From Yersinia pekkanenii (GTDB lineage Bacteria > Pseudomonadota > Gammaproteobacteria > Enterobacterales > Enterobacteriaceae): DNA of 64,000 nucleotides. Each line of letters begins with the position of its first letter. The first letter of the stretch is position 1. A model generated the notes under the pieces. The model was given only the letters and a program-made list of their open reading frames with translations. It made no database searches and was not told the DNA's origin. Location: the NCBI RefSeq assembly GCF_001152565.1, contig NZ_CQAZ01000014.1:1-64000 (forward strand). Reading direction: 5' to 3'. Positions 17,901-26,345 of this stretch are shown here, one piece after another. The position numbers and the translations under genes are program-made.

Positions 17901-18726
17901 CCGTATCGAAGGCAGTCGTCAGGTCACTGACCCGGCGCGCTCTACCAGTGGTTCGCAACGTGATATTGATATCTGGACGTTGCAGACCGGTATTGATATG
18001 CCGTTATATCAGGGCCAGGATGGTTCACTACTGGCCGGTGGGGTGAATTTCTCCTACGGTAAAGCCAAAGCAGACATCAGCGCGTTCTTTGGTTATGGCA
18101 GCATTGACACCTCGGGTTACGGTATCGGCACCAGTCTGACCTGGTATGGCAATAATGGCGTGTATGTCGATGGTCAGTTGCAGACGATGTGGTTTAACAG
18201 CGACCTGAACTCCAGTACCGAAGGGCACTCTGTGGCCAGCGACAATAATGGCCGTGGGTATGCCTCGGCGATCGAAACCGGTAAACGTTACTCATTGGGT
18301 CACGGGCTGTCGCTGACACCACAAATGCAGGTGACCTATTTGCGGGTAGATTTCGATACCTTCCGTGATCCGTTTGGCAGTGAGGTTTCACTGCAAGACG
18401 GCGACAGTCTGCGCGGGCGGGTTGGCGTCTCACTGGATAAAGAAACGGCCTGGACGGCGAAAGATGGCACTACCCGCCGCACACATATTTACAGTAATGT
18501 CGACCTGCACAATGAGTTTCTCAATGGCAGCAAAGTGCACGTTTCCGGTGTTGAGTTCGCTACCCGAGATGAGCGTCAGTCGGTCGGTGTCGGCGCGGGC
18601 GGCACCTATGAATGGCAAAATGGACGCTACGCAGTGTATGGCAATGTAAACCTGCTCAGTGCCACCCGGAATGCCGGTGACAACCATACCGTCGGCGGCA
18701 CAATCGGCGCGCGGGTCAGTTGGTAA
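14935..18726 (+). CDS. Large type V autotransporter (adhesin-like)
   Basis: A 1263-residue protein with an extended signal region: a basic N-terminus (MFKHFRQYL) and a hydrophobic core ending in TALA about residue 54. The passenger, about 55-910, consists of Ser/Thr/Asn/Gly-rich beta-strand repeats typical of a right-handed beta-helix. A Pro/Glu/Gly/Asp linker (residues 914-934) follows, and a C-terminal barrel from about residue 986 ends in Ser-Trp. No protease or lipase motif is visible, so an adhesin role is the default. The family resembles the Yersinia Yap proteins; I cannot say which one. The ribosome site is weak. Confidence 0.88.
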   Translation: MFKHFRQYLSTTSIQPDAECKQVSSRVPAAAINPITLAMVVAFSAIALPQTALAACTSTGVGTYLCEGVNTAGITLSGTDIAVETQPGFSIIEPSNTDSALSLIGSGAISYLDTHGSVLDTAGANSLHIENDTYPTGQSASTHVQANGSMGRGIFINNSSATDSAIRVDASAMISSGLGDSTALDIYSYAMGDSTVSLNTHAISGFVGIQSSNYSTNGTAITNINIADDINVKNIGAFINNSSYGYAGIVNFDSKNISAESGALSIYNTGRTVITNINVDGDINSTDSQGSYFYNSADDGLSSFTLRANNATDLLYVLNNSDQGAVITDIILTGDLTGISGGLGVDTYSNDGDVKTSVKLANVNIEDGNININARSQNGNSLVGLDISGNVSSENHGDVFINASGVNSTIIANVNNIYSQAGNSALETYNTGLHGLILSAITATGDLITDGIGARFQSYVNQGDATAIINLNNVTSVSEGVDITTFSIEGNSATSLTVAGQINSSEGKGILLRSSAESGNTLINVDANNIVSKDDAIYISDDSYNNTGLSAIDIITRGALVSQEGYGINIETNTAESYVTVGGLVHGGNGTAIGIHRLDNINKSATLELQSGYALEGATQALVFNGNYVDLSNASLDLANSHLVLGGTGGATFDLSRIDNREEAILDGEANRITGFGTLTKTNNSIWTLTDANMNNGSVNAFLSANIAAGILVLDNATLGLTSTLANTATVALSRLSAADIAVDPTLVATETGALTLDNGAALSSLGASTLIGNLTSAGEILLSNRYTGGNGSATDDRLTVTGNYAGENAWLTFDTVLGDDNSATDTLVIEGNATGTTSVRVNNAGGLGADTVKGINLIAVGGLAQDGTFLLAGDYVTTDGYQAVVGGAYAYTLHADGQATTAGRNWYLSSELPDPEGPGPEGPDPDGGDGSGPRYQAGVPLYEQYPQILAALNTLPTLQQRVGNRDWSQGALTERSPDSLDNNQWAWGRIEGSRQVTDPARSTSGSQRDIDIWTLQTGIDMPLYQGQDGSLLAGGVNFSYGKAKADISAFFGYGSIDTSGYGIGTSLTWYGNNGVYVDGQLQTMWFNSDLNSSTEGHSVASDNNGRGYASAIETGKRYSLGHGLSLTPQMQVTYLRVDFDTFRDPFGSEVSLQDGDSLRGRVGVSLDKETAWTAKDGTTRRTHIYSNVDLHNEFLNGSKVHVSGVEFATRDERQSVGVGAGGTYEWQNGRYAVYGNVNLLSATRNAGDNHTVGGTIGARVSW

Positions 18727-18751
18727 GTCAGGATTAGGTTGTGTTATATCG

Positions 18752-18784
18752 GGGTATCAGTATGCAGATACAGTACTGATACCC
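18752..18784 (+). terminator. Hairpin after the autotransporter gene
   Basis: GGGTATCAGTA (18752-18762) pairs perfectly with TACTGATACCC (18774-18784), an 11-bp stem with an 11-base loop starting 26 bases after the stop codon. It lacks a T-run, so it may stop transcription only weakly or protect the 3' end. Confidence 0.45.
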
Positions 18785-18969
18785 TAACTTAGCGGTTCCG
18801 CAACACTCGGATATTATCGCCCCTTCCCCGCATCATCAATCAGCTACCCATGAATTTAAACGGGAATGTCTCATCGGCCCTGCGATGTAGCGAGCCGACG
18901 TTACTCCGGTATTTACCCATAACGGCTCCACATCGACATATCATGCGGCTACGTTTGCCACGCACAACA

Positions 18970-18996
18970 CAAAACCCCCGCCGAAGCGGGGTTTTA
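18970..18996 (-). terminator. rnpB terminator
   Basis: On the minus strand CCCCGC-TTCG-GCGGGG is followed by a run of T, directly after the 3' end of the RNase P RNA. This is a textbook intrinsic terminator with a UUCG tetraloop. Confidence 0.85.
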
Positions 18997-19002
18997 TGGA
19001 AT

Positions 19003-19381
<379 letters not shown>

Positions 19382-19626
19382 GCGGCGGATTATAGTCATA
19401 TTAGCGCTGAATGTCATCTTCCAGCGGCAATAAAGATTCAGCACGCTAAATTAGCGGTTTTCATTTCTATGCGGTTTAAATAATGTAAAGCTTATTGTAA
19501 ATAAATTTACAATAATTTTCTTTTAAGTCATGAGGATAGATAATATTTATTGACTAGAATTAAAGATAGTCACCACCACTAGAGCAAGATTAATTGATTT
19601 CCTTATTTTTGCTCGGGAGCTTTACC

Positions 19627-19893
19627 ATGAAACGTTCAGTCGGTTTTATCATCCCGCTAATTACTGTTGCACTATTAAGTGGCTGTGTCGTCGAGCCAAC
19701 ACGGTATGCGGAACCCGGAATGGTGGTTGAACCAAGCGTGATTGTGGAGCCAGATGTCGTCACCCCCCCTGGGGTCGTCTATGTGGAACCCAACTACCCA
19801 AGGCCCGCACGGGGCTATGTATGGCGCTATAGGGAAGGATATAACTGGGGTTGGTATCACCCACAATATGGCTGGCATCATCGCGGCAGGTAA
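19627..19893 (+). CDS. Small lipoprotein, Pro/Tyr/Trp-rich
   Basis: An 88-residue protein with a signal peptide and lipobox LLSGC, so Cys20 should be lipidated. The mature part is rich in Val-Glu-Pro repeats (VVEPSVIVEPDVV) followed by a Tyr/Trp/His-rich C-terminus with paired YNWGWYH and YGWHHRGR motifs. GGGAG precedes the ATG at 19627 by about 9 bases; an earlier in-frame ATG lacks the signal-peptide start. It belongs to the short YP-rich envelope lipoproteins of enterobacteria with no known function. The position next to rsmI suggests nothing specific. Confidence 0.75.
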   Translation: MKRSVGFIIPLITVALLSGCVVEPTRYAEPGMVVEPSVIVEPDVVTPPGVVYVEPNYPRPARGYVWRYREGYNWGWYHPQYGWHHRGR

Positions 19894-19932
19894 AACTAAA
19901 AGCGCCCTGAGGCTGGCTATCATGCCTCAGGG
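19892..19932 (-). terminator. rsmI terminator hairpin
   Basis: On the minus strand CCCTGAGGC pairs with GCCTCAGGG (9-bp stem, 10-base loop), followed by GCGCTTTTAGTTTTA. It lies 10 bases beyond the rsmI stop codon. Confidence 0.6.
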
Positions 19933-19941
19933 ACTCAATGC

Positions 19942-20826
19942 TTACTCGCCGCCGCCCTGCTCTTGAGCATTTTGCTCAAGTGCGTGCTTATAGAGTGCAT
20001 TCTTTTTCACGCCATGAATTTCCGCAGCCAAGGCAGCGGCTTTTTTCAGTGGCAGCTCTTTTTGCAACAGTGCCAGGGTGCGTAACGCAACAGCAGGTAA
20101 GGCATCATCGGCCTGCACTTTATGCCCTTCAACAATCAAGACCATTTCGCCACGGCGGCGGGTTTCTTCTTCCTGAACCCAGGCCAGTAACTCGCCGACC
20201 GGCGCGCCGTGAATAGACTCCCAGGTTTTGGTTAATTCTCTGGCCAGTACCACATAGCGTTGCGGGCCAAGTACGGTTACCATATCCTGTAAACTATCCA
20301 ACAAGCGATGCGTTGATTCATAGAAGATCAGTGTTCGAGGTTCCTCAATCAGCGCTTGCAGAGTATCCTTACGACCTTTGGTTTTCGCAGGCAGGAAGCC
20401 TTCGTAGCAAAAACGATCTGAGGCAAGACCGGCGGCAGAAAGTGCTGTAATCGCCGCACACGCGCCCGGTAATGGCACAACTCTGATGCCAGCTTCACGG
20501 CAACGGCGCACTAAATGGTAGCCCGGATCGTTGATAAGTGGTGTACCTGCATCTGAAACCAGCGCAATACTCTGGCCTGCTTGCAGTTTCTCCAGCAAAT
20601 GATCGGCTTTTTGTTGTTCGTTATGGTCATGAAGTGCAAACAGACGGGCGTTGATCGCAAAATGCTGTAACAACAACCCTGTATGACGTGTATCTTCTGC
20701 CGCAATCAAATCAACGCCTTTCAGTACCTCTAACGCCCGGTGGGTAATATCCCCTAAATTACCGATTGGGGTGGGTACCACATAAAGCGTAGATGCAGAA
20801 ATCACTGCTCGATCGTGTTGATTCAT
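19942..20826 (-). CDS. rsmI: 16S rRNA (cytidine-1402 2'-O)-methyltransferase RsmI
   Basis: The 294-residue protein has the tetrapyrrole-methylase-like fold: [16 protein letters not shown] near the start, [25 protein letters not shown] at about residue 90 and the [15 protein letters not shown] loop that binds S-adenosylmethionine. RsmI 2'-O-methylates C1402 in the ribosomal decoding centre. It is divergent from lpoA with about 62 bases between the starts, the order seen in E. coli (yraL-yraM). Confidence 0.95.
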   Translation of the reverse strand: MNQHDRAVISASTLYVVPTPIGNLGDITHRALEVLKGVDLIAAEDTRHTGLLLQHFAINARLFALHDHNEQQKADHLLEKLQAGQSIALVSDAGTPLINDPGYHLVRRCREAGIRVVPLPGACAAITALSAAGLASDRFCYEGFLPAKTKGRKDTLQALIEEPRTLIFYESTHRLLDSLQDMVTVLGPQRYVVLARELTKTWESIHGAPVGELLAWVQEEETRRRGEMVLIVEGHKVQADDALPAVALRTLALLQKELPLKKAAALAAEIHGVKKNALYKHALEQNAQEQGGGE

Positions 20827-20888
20827 TGTTTCATCCGAATTACCGATTTAATATTGAGCATCTTGAAAAAAACATCACTGGATACAGT

Positions 20889-22871
20889 ATGCTTTCCTCA
20901 ACATTCGTTCGTTCCAAAGCAGGGCTTGTCCCTGTTGTGCTGGCTGCCCTGATACTGGCTGCCTGTTCAGGCAGAGCACCACAGACGCCGCCACCCGTAA
21001 ATATACAGGACGAAGCAAGCGCTAACTCTGACTATTATCTGCAACAGTTACAACAGAGCGATGATGATAACAAGGCTGGCTGGCAATTACTCGCCATTCG
21101 TGCCCTGTTACGCGAAGGGAAAACCCCTCTGGCGGCTGAACAGCTGGGTGTTTTACCGGCAAATCTGAGCGATGCACAGCGCGAGGAACAGCAATTATTG
21201 ACCGCAGAACTGCTGATTGCTCAGAAAAACACCCCTGCCGCAGCCGATATACTCGGTAAGCTGGATGCCAGTAAGCTCTCGGCTAACCAACAGGTTCGCT
21301 TCTATCAAGCCCAAATTGCTGCCAATCAAGGTAAAGCGACACTGCCCCTGATCCGTGCGTTTATCGCTCAGGAACCGTTGCTGAAGGATAAGGCTCATCA
21401 GGATAACCTTGATGGCACCTGGCAATCGCTGGCACAGCTGACACCGCAAGAATTAAATAATATTGTGATTAATGCCGATGAAAACGTGCTGCAAGGCTGG
21501 TTGGATTTACTGCATGTGTATCAGGATAACAAGCAAGACCCTGAGCTGCTGAAAGCCGGTATTAAAGACTGGCAGAACCGTTACCCACAAAACCCAGCGG
21601 CGAAAAACCTGCCAACAGCATTAACTCAGATCAGTAACTTCAGCCAGGCATCTACGGCAAAGATTGCGTTATTGCTGCCATTAAGTGGCCCGGCCCAGGT
21701 ATTTGCCGATGCTATCCAGCAAGGTTTTACTGCGGCACAAAATGGTTTACCGGTCACAACCCTGGCCTCCGTGACACCTGATGTCACCGCAAGCGCACCA
21801 ACCAATGCAACTGCGGTAACACCTACAGATGTGGCCGCCACAGTCGTACCGGCTCCAGTGGCCGCCCCTGTTGCGACTAACAATGTACAGGTGAAGGTCT
21901 ATGACACCACAACTCAGCCCATGGCGGTATTATTGGCACAAGCCCAGCAAGATGGCGCAACACTGGTTGTCGGCCCATTGCTGAAGCCCGATGTTGAACA
22001 GTTGAGCGCCACGCCAAGTACACTGAATATTCTGGCATTGAATCAGCCGGAAGTCAGTACCAACAGCCCAAACATCTGTTACTTCGCGTTATCTCCAGAA
22101 GACGAAGCCCGCGACGCCGCACATCATCTGTGGAGTCAGGAAAAAAGAATGCCATTGTTGCTGACCCCACGTGGAGCCTTTGGTGACCGCGTCGCCAAAG
22201 CCTTCGCAGAAGAGTGGCAGAAACAGGGCGGGCAGACGGTATTGCAGCAAAACTTCGGTTCTACTGCTGAACTGAAACAAGCTATCAACAGTGGTGCCGG
22301 TATCCGTCTGACCGGTCAGCCAGTGACCGTTTCGGCTACACCTGCCGCCGCACCGGCATCGGTTACCATTGCTGGCCTGACGATCCCGGCTCCCCCGGTC
22401 GATGCACCAGTAGTATCCACCTCTGCGGGGGGTAACATTGATGCGGTTTATGTCATTGCCACTCCCGCCGAACTGACGCTGATTAAGCCAATGATTGATA
22501 TGGCCACCAGTACACGCAGCAAACCGGCGTTGTTTGCCAGCTCACGTAGCTATCAGGCAGGGGCTGGCCCGGATTACCGTCTGGAGATGGAAGGCATTCA
22601 GTTTAGCGATATTCCATTGATGGCAGGCTCTAACCCCGCGCTGATGCAACAAGCGGCAGCCAAATATGCCAACGACTATTCGCTGGTGCGTTTGTATGCC
22701 ATGGGTATTGATGCGTGGACATTGTCGAATCATTTTGCTGAAATGCGCCAGATCCCTGGTTTCCAGGTCAGCGGCACCACCGGTGATTTAACCGCATCAG
22801 CGGATTGTGTTATCACTCGTAAATTACCTTGGCTGCAATATCGTCAGGGGATGGTGGTACCGGCAGCGTAA
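20889..22871 (+). CDS. lpoA: Outer-membrane lipoprotein LpoA, activator of PBP1A
   Basis: 660 residues from the ATG at 20889. The lipobox LILAAC puts the lipidated Cys at 26. The N-terminal half is a TPR-like helical domain ([15 protein letters not shown] onward). The C-terminal half, from about residue 255, has a periplasmic-binding-protein-like fold ([20 protein letters not shown]). Two Ala/Pro/Thr/Val-rich low-complexity insertions lie in the C-terminal domain (about residues 295-330 and 480-515). LpoA spans the periplasm from the outer membrane and stimulates the peptidoglycan synthase PBP1A. An in-frame ATG at 20793 would give a leader without signal-peptide character and is rejected. 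Confidence 0.93.
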   Translation: MLSSTFVRSKAGLVPVVLAALILAACSGRAPQTPPPVNIQDEASANSDYYLQQLQQSDDDNKAGWQLLAIRALLREGKTPLAAEQLGVLPANLSDAQREEQQLLTAELLIAQKNTPAAADILGKLDASKLSANQQVRFYQAQIAANQGKATLPLIRAFIAQEPLLKDKAHQDNLDGTWQSLAQLTPQELNNIVINADENVLQGWLDLLHVYQDNKQDPELLKAGIKDWQNRYPQNPAAKNLPTALTQISNFSQASTAKIALLLPLSGPAQVFADAIQQGFTAAQNGLPVTTLASVTPDVTASAPTNATAVTPTDVAATVVPAPVAAPVATNNVQVKVYDTTTQPMAVLLAQAQQDGATLVVGPLLKPDVEQLSATPSTLNILALNQPEVSTNSPNICYFALSPEDEARDAAHHLWSQEKRMPLLLTPRGAFGDRVAKAFAEEWQKQGGQTVLQQNFGSTAELKQAINSGAGIRLTGQPVTVSATPAAAPASVTIAGLTIPAPPVDAPVVSTSAGGNIDAVYVIATPAELTLIKPMIDMATSTRSKPALFASSRSYQAGAGPDYRLEMEGIQFSDIPLMAGSNPALMQQAAAKYANDYSLVRLYAMGIDAWTLSNHFAEMRQIPGFQVSGTTGDLTASADCVITRKLPWLQYRQGMVVPAA

Positions 22872-22893
22872 TTTGACGACGTACAATTTGATA

Positions 22894-22921
22894 ATATACC
22901 CAAAGAACGTGGAGTTGCAGG
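22894..22921. repeat. ERIC terminal fragment
   Basis: TATACCCAAAGAACGTGGAGTTGCAG resembles the outer end of ERIC copies (compare 28711-28736). It ends 9 bases before the yraN start. Confidence 0.45.
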
Positions 22922-22929
22922 GAGTGCAA

Positions 22930-23283
22930 ATGAGCCAACGGAACACTGGCACCCATTACGAGAATCAGGCTCGTCGCCATTTGGAGCGGGCTGGCTTAAT
23001 GTTTAAGGCGGCCAATGTCAGCTATAAATGCGGTGAAATTGACCTTATTATGCGCGATGAGTCAACCTGGGTATTTGTTGAGGTTCGCTTTCGGCGCAAT
23101 GACCTTTTTGGTGGGGCCGCTGCCAGTGTCACCTATCGCAAGCAGCAACGGTTACTCCAGGCCGCTACGATATGGCTGGCGCAGCGAGGTGCCAGTTTTG
23201 CCTCAACAGCGTGCCGTTTTGATGTTTTTGCCATCACAGGCAGTCAGGTAGAATGGCTGCCTAACGCCTTCAATGCAGATTGA
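22930..23283 (+). CDS. yraN: UPF0102 nuclease-fold protein YraN
   Basis: 117 residues from the ATG at 22930, preceded by GGGAG. It has the restriction-endonuclease-like core [10 protein letters not shown]...FVEVRFR, with the Asp, Glu and following Lys/Arg residues of a PD-(D/E)xK-type site. UPF0102 proteins look like Holliday-junction-resolvase relatives; no reaction is established. It stands between lpoA and diaA as in E. coli. Confidence 0.88.
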   Translation: MSQRNTGTHYENQARRHLERAGLMFKAANVSYKCGEIDLIMRDESTWVFVEVRFRRNDLFGGAAASVTYRKQQRLLQAATIWLAQRGASFASTACRFDVFAITGSQVEWLPNAFNAD

Positions 23284-23336
23284 CAATCTTTTCTCCGGTT
23301 TGATACCGGGTAAATAATTTTACTGAGTGGGTTAAC

Positions 23337-23927
23337 GTGCTGGATAGAATCAAAGGCTGCTTTACAGAAAGTATTCAAACCCAGATTGCCGCGGCTGAGG
23401 CTCTGCCTGATGCCATATCCCGTGCAGCGATGACGTTGGTTCAGTCACTGCTCAACGGCAATAAAATTCTCTGCTGTGGTAACGGCACATCGGCGGCTAA
23501 TGCACAGCACTTTGCTGCCAGCATGATAAACCGTTTTGAGACCGAACGGCCAAGCCTGCCGGCTATTGCTTTGAATGCGGATAATGTTGTTTTGACTGCC
23601 ATTGCTAACGACCGTTTGCACGACGAAGTCTATGCCAAACAGGTGCGGGCACTCGGTCAAGCTGGCGATGTTTTACTGGCTATTTCTACTCGCGGCAATA
23701 GCCGTGATATTGTAAAAGCGGTCGAAGCGGCAGTCACCCGTGATATGACCATTGTTGCCCTGACCGGTTATGATGGCGGTGAGCTGGCTGGGCTGTTAGG
23801 CCAGCAGGATGTTGAAATCCGGATACCTTCGCACCGTAGCGCACGCGTTCAAGAATTACACATGCTCACAGTGAATTGCTTGTGTGACTTAATTGATAAC
23901 ACTCTATTTCCTCATCAGGACGATTAA
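23337..23927 (+). CDS. diaA: DnaA initiator-associating protein DiaA
   Basis: A 196-residue SIS-domain protein starting with GTG at 23337 (reads MLDRIKGCF). The phosphosugar-binding-like loop is [16 protein letters not shown] near residues 47-62. DiaA forms tetramers that bind several DnaA molecules and promote ordered initiation at oriC. Length and gene order (yraN-diaA-dolP) agree with E. coli. The next gene starts 10 bases after its stop. Confidence 0.92.
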   Translation: MLDRIKGCFTESIQTQIAAAEALPDAISRAAMTLVQSLLNGNKILCCGNGTSAANAQHFAASMINRFETERPSLPAIALNADNVVLTAIANDRLHDEVYAKQVRALGQAGDVLLAISTRGNSRDIVKAVEAAVTRDMTIVALTGYDGGELAGLLGQQDVEIRIPSHRSARVQELHMLTVNCLCDLIDNTLFPHQDD

Positions 23928-23937
23928 AGGAGCACCA

Positions 23938-24513
23938 ATGAAGGTCGGTTATATTTTTGCCATGCTATTCAGCGCCCTGCTATTGCAAGGCTGTATCGGT
24001 GCCGTGGTGGTAGGCAGTGCAGCCGTTGCAACTAAATCGGCTACAGACCCACGTTCTGTCGGCACTCAGGTAGACGATGGCACGCTGGAGGCCAGAGTCG
24101 TCAACGCGCTGAGCAAAGATCAGCAGATAAAAAGCCAGACACGCTTTGTGGTGACAGCTTATCAAGGGAAGGTTTTGCTGACCGGGCAATCGCCAACCAC
24201 AGAATTGTCTGACCGCGCCAAACAAATTGCCGCAGGTGTCGATGGTGCAACGGAAGTGTATAACGAGATGCGCCTGGGTAAACCGGTCGATCTGACCACC
24301 GCATCGATGGATACCTGGTTAACCACTAAAGTCCGGTCACAATTACTGACCGCCGATTCAGTTAAATCGTCTAATGTGAAAGTCACTACCGAGAACGGCG
24401 AAGTATTCCTTTTGGGTCTGGTCACTCAACAGGAAGGGCAATCGGCGGCACAGATCGCCAGTCAGGTCAGCGGCGTTAAGCACGTCACCACCGCGTTCAC
24501 TATTGTGAAATAA
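23938..24513 (+). CDS. dolP: Outer-membrane lipoprotein DolP (YraP), two BON domains
   Basis: 191 residues from the ATG at 23938, preceded by AAAGGAG. The signal peptide ends with LLLQGC (lipid on Cys19). Two BON domains follow, about residues 45-115 and 123-190, each with the pattern VKV...VFLLG or GKVLLTG and a closing GV-x-x-V segment. DolP sits in the outer membrane, binds anionic phospholipid at division sites and supports envelope integrity. In E. coli its gene belongs to the sigma-E regulon. It is probably co-transcribed with diaA. Confidence 0.92.
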   Translation: MKVGYIFAMLFSALLLQGCIGAVVVGSAAVATKSATDPRSVGTQVDDGTLEARVVNALSKDQQIKSQTRFVVTAYQGKVLLTGQSPTTELSDRAKQIAAGVDGATEVYNEMRLGKPVDLTTASMDTWLTTKVRSQLLTADSVKSSNVKVTTENGEVFLLGLVTQQEGQSAAQIASQVSGVKHVTTAFTIVK

Positions 24514-24542
24514 CGCCGTCGTTTAAAAAGATAAATCCTATT

Positions 24543-24572
24543 ATGGGCCGGGAGAAATTCAGGCCCATTTTT
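24543..24572 (+). terminator. dolP terminator
   Basis: ATGGGCC (24543-24549) pairs with GGCCCAT (24562-24568), followed by TTTTT. It lies between the convergent dolP and mtgA genes. Confidence 0.7.
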
Positions 24573-24594
24573 AGCTACCCAAAACATCAAACCA

Positions 24595-25320
24595 TTAATC
24601 TAACTCATTCGCCTGTATGAATTCCTTCCCACCCAATTGCCGCATCTGGCGCAAAATCCACTGCTGGCGGGAAATAACATAACCCGATGGCGCATTTACC
24701 TTAAAACGTAACGGATTGGGCAACACTGCGGCCAACAAGGCGGCCTCTGAGGCGCTTAATTTGCTGGCCGGTTTGTTGAAGAAATGACGTGAGGCCGCTT
24801 CGACGCCAAAAATACCGTCGCCAAACTCTGCAATATTCAGATAAACCGTCAGGATGCGGCGCTTGGTCCATATCAGTTCGATACTGGCGGTCAACCCCAC
24901 TTCCAGACCTTTACGCACCCAGCTACGACCATTCCACAGGAACAGGTTTTTGGCCGTTTGCTGCGACAGTGTTGATGCGCCACGGATACGATTTTGATTG
25001 CGCTGATTATGGGATAACGCTGACTCGATGGCACCAACATCAAACCCCCAATGCTCGGGGAACTTTTGATCTTCAGCCGCCATTACCGCCAGCGCCATAT
25101 AAGGTGAAATTTCATCCATTGGCACCCAATCAGAATGGGCCACATACGAAAAATCCCCCGTTAACCAGGCCCCGAGTTGCCTTTCGATCATCACCATAGA
25201 AAAAGGGACCGGCAAAAAGGCAAAAATCAAAATGCCCGCCAGCCATAGCGCAGCGATGCCGATAACGCCCCGTTTCCCCCAATACCAAAGCCAACTCAAA
25301 CCGCGCCTGACTGACATCAT
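24595..25320 (-). CDS. mtgA: Monofunctional peptidoglycan glycosyltransferase MtgA
   Basis: 241 residues: an N-terminal membrane anchor (about 17-37), then a GT51 domain with [14 protein letters not shown] (catalytic Glu, about residue 82), [17 protein letters not shown] and [14 protein letters not shown]. It polymerises lipid II into glycan chains in the periplasm. The start overlaps the elbB stop by four bases (ATGA), so the two are one transcript. Confidence 0.95.
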   Translation of the reverse strand: MMSVRRGLSWLWYWGKRGVIGIAALWLAGILIFAFLPVPFSMVMIERQLGAWLTGDFSYVAHSDWVPMDEISPYMALAVMAAEDQKFPEHWGFDVGAIESALSHNQRNQNRIRGASTLSQQTAKNLFLWNGRSWVRKGLEVGLTASIELIWTKRRILTVYLNIAEFGDGIFGVEAASRHFFNKPASKLSASEAALLAAVLPNPLRFKVNAPSGYVISRQQWILRQMRQLGGKEFIQANELD

Positions 25321-25973
25321 TCAGCTAAATCCAGTACCTTTGTCACCAGTTTATCGATTCCTTTTGCTGCTTCAGAAATTGATGCTGCCAGCATGTAGGC
25401 CGGGGTTGTCACCACTTTATTCTCGACATCGACCACCACATCATCGACAGGGCATACAACATGCTCTCCGCCCATAACTTCAATTGCATCAATAATACCG
25501 AGATCGTTACCCATCGTCAGACGGATAGATTTACCCAATAATTTGGGTAGCATCACCGGCGAAATACACATAAACCCAATGGGTTTACCCGACTGATGCA
25601 TTGACTGAACTAACGTGACTAAATCCGGATCTATAGTGCATTCAGCCCCTTTAAGGGCAAAATCGCTGAGGTTCTTTGCCGCGCCAAAGCCACCGGGGAC
25701 AATCAGTGCATCCAATTGCGCTGAATCGGCGGAGGAAAGAGGCTTGATAGCGCCACGAGCAATGCGGGCCGACTCCACTAATACATTCCGCTGCTCGGCC
25801 ATTTCCTCGTTGGTAATATGATTAATAACATGCAGTTGGGGTTTATTTGGGGCAAAGAACACAACCTCTGCGCCAGCACGATCCAATGCCAATATTGTTA
25901 AGACAGATTCATGTATCTCAGCTCCGTCGAAAACACCACATCCGCTAAGTACTACACCGACCGTTGTCATCAC
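25317..25973 (-). CDS. elbB: DJ-1/PfpI-family glyoxalase ElbB
   Basis: A 218-residue protein with the class I amidotransferase-like fold: [17 protein letters not shown] at the N-terminus, [18 protein letters not shown] near residue 90, and the nucleophile-elbow Cys in [12 protein letters not shown] at about 135. ElbB has glyoxalase activity in E. coli and was first linked to isoprenoid synthesis. It is translationally coupled to mtgA. The ArcZ small RNA lies upstream, between this gene and arcB. Confidence 0.92.
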   Translation of the reverse strand: MMTTVGVVLSGCGVFDGAEIHESVLTILALDRAGAEVVFFAPNKPQLHVINHITNEEMAEQRNVLVESARIARGAIKPLSSADSAQLDALIVPGGFGAAKNLSDFALKGAECTIDPDLVTLVQSMHQSGKPIGFMCISPVMLPKLLGKSIRLTMGNDLGIIDAIEVMGGEHVVCPVDDVVVDVENKVVTTPAYMLAASISEAAKGIDKLVTKVLDLAE

Positions 25974-26286
25974 ACTTCTCCTTTTTGTACGCTGTCAATC
26001 GCTTAACCCGTTCTAGTAACAAAGACCAATCTCTATCACATATTTTAATGAATCTTGTAACAAGAGCGCTTACATTTGCTATGTTATTGCTTGTATGATG
26101 TATGGACGAATCCTTACAACCTGCGAATCCACTCGAAATCGAAATAATATACCCTACATAATTCGAGCTACAGGAAGGCGGTAACTGAGCGAGTCTCCAG
26201 GAGCTTACATCAGTAAGTGACCGGGGTGAATGAAAGCAGCCAACGCACATGTCCCTTGAAGTATGACGAGTATCGCAGGTTAACGA
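25974..26286. other. elbB-arcZ interval with an ERIC element
   Basis: The left part should hold the elbB promoter (minus) and a possible rightward arcZ promoter: TTACAT at about 26070 and TATGAT at 26094-26099 with 18 bases between. The right half is a full ERIC element that runs to within 13 bases of the conserved ArcZ sequence. Confidence 0.4.
26147..26274 (+). repeat. ERIC element next to arcZ
   Basis: A full-length copy of about 128 bp: it starts TATACCCTACATAATTCGAG, has the central CCAGGAGCTTACATCAGTAA and GTGACCGGGGTGAATGAAAG dyad, and ends TTGAAGTATGACGAGTAT. The imperfect palindrome would fold as RNA. Confidence 0.85.
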
Positions 26287-26345
26287 TTTCCCTGGTGTTG
26301 GCGCAGTATTAGCGCACCCCGGCCTCGGTCGGGGTTATTTTTTTT
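26287..26345 (+). ncRNA. arcZ: ArcZ small RNA (conserved processed 3' part)
   Basis: From memory of E. coli ArcZ, the processed form begins TTTCCCTGGTGTTGGCGCAG, continues with TATT-CGCGCACCCCGG and ends with a CCGGGG hairpin plus T-run. The same core is present here, TTTCCCTGGTGTTGGCGCAG at 26287-26306, then AGCGCACC, a CCCCG-N8-CGGGG stem and TTATTTTTTTT. ArcZ is an Hfq-dependent RNA that activates rpoS and represses other targets, and is controlled by ArcA/B. It faces arcB tail-to-tail and overlaps its last codons. The 5' part seen in E. coli is not recognisable; an ERIC lies there instead. Confidence 0.85.

Noticed and set aside
26308-26345. Hairpin and T-run as an arcB terminator
   Set aside because: The T-run lies on the + strand, so it terminates ArcZ; on the arcB strand it encodes the final Lys codons.
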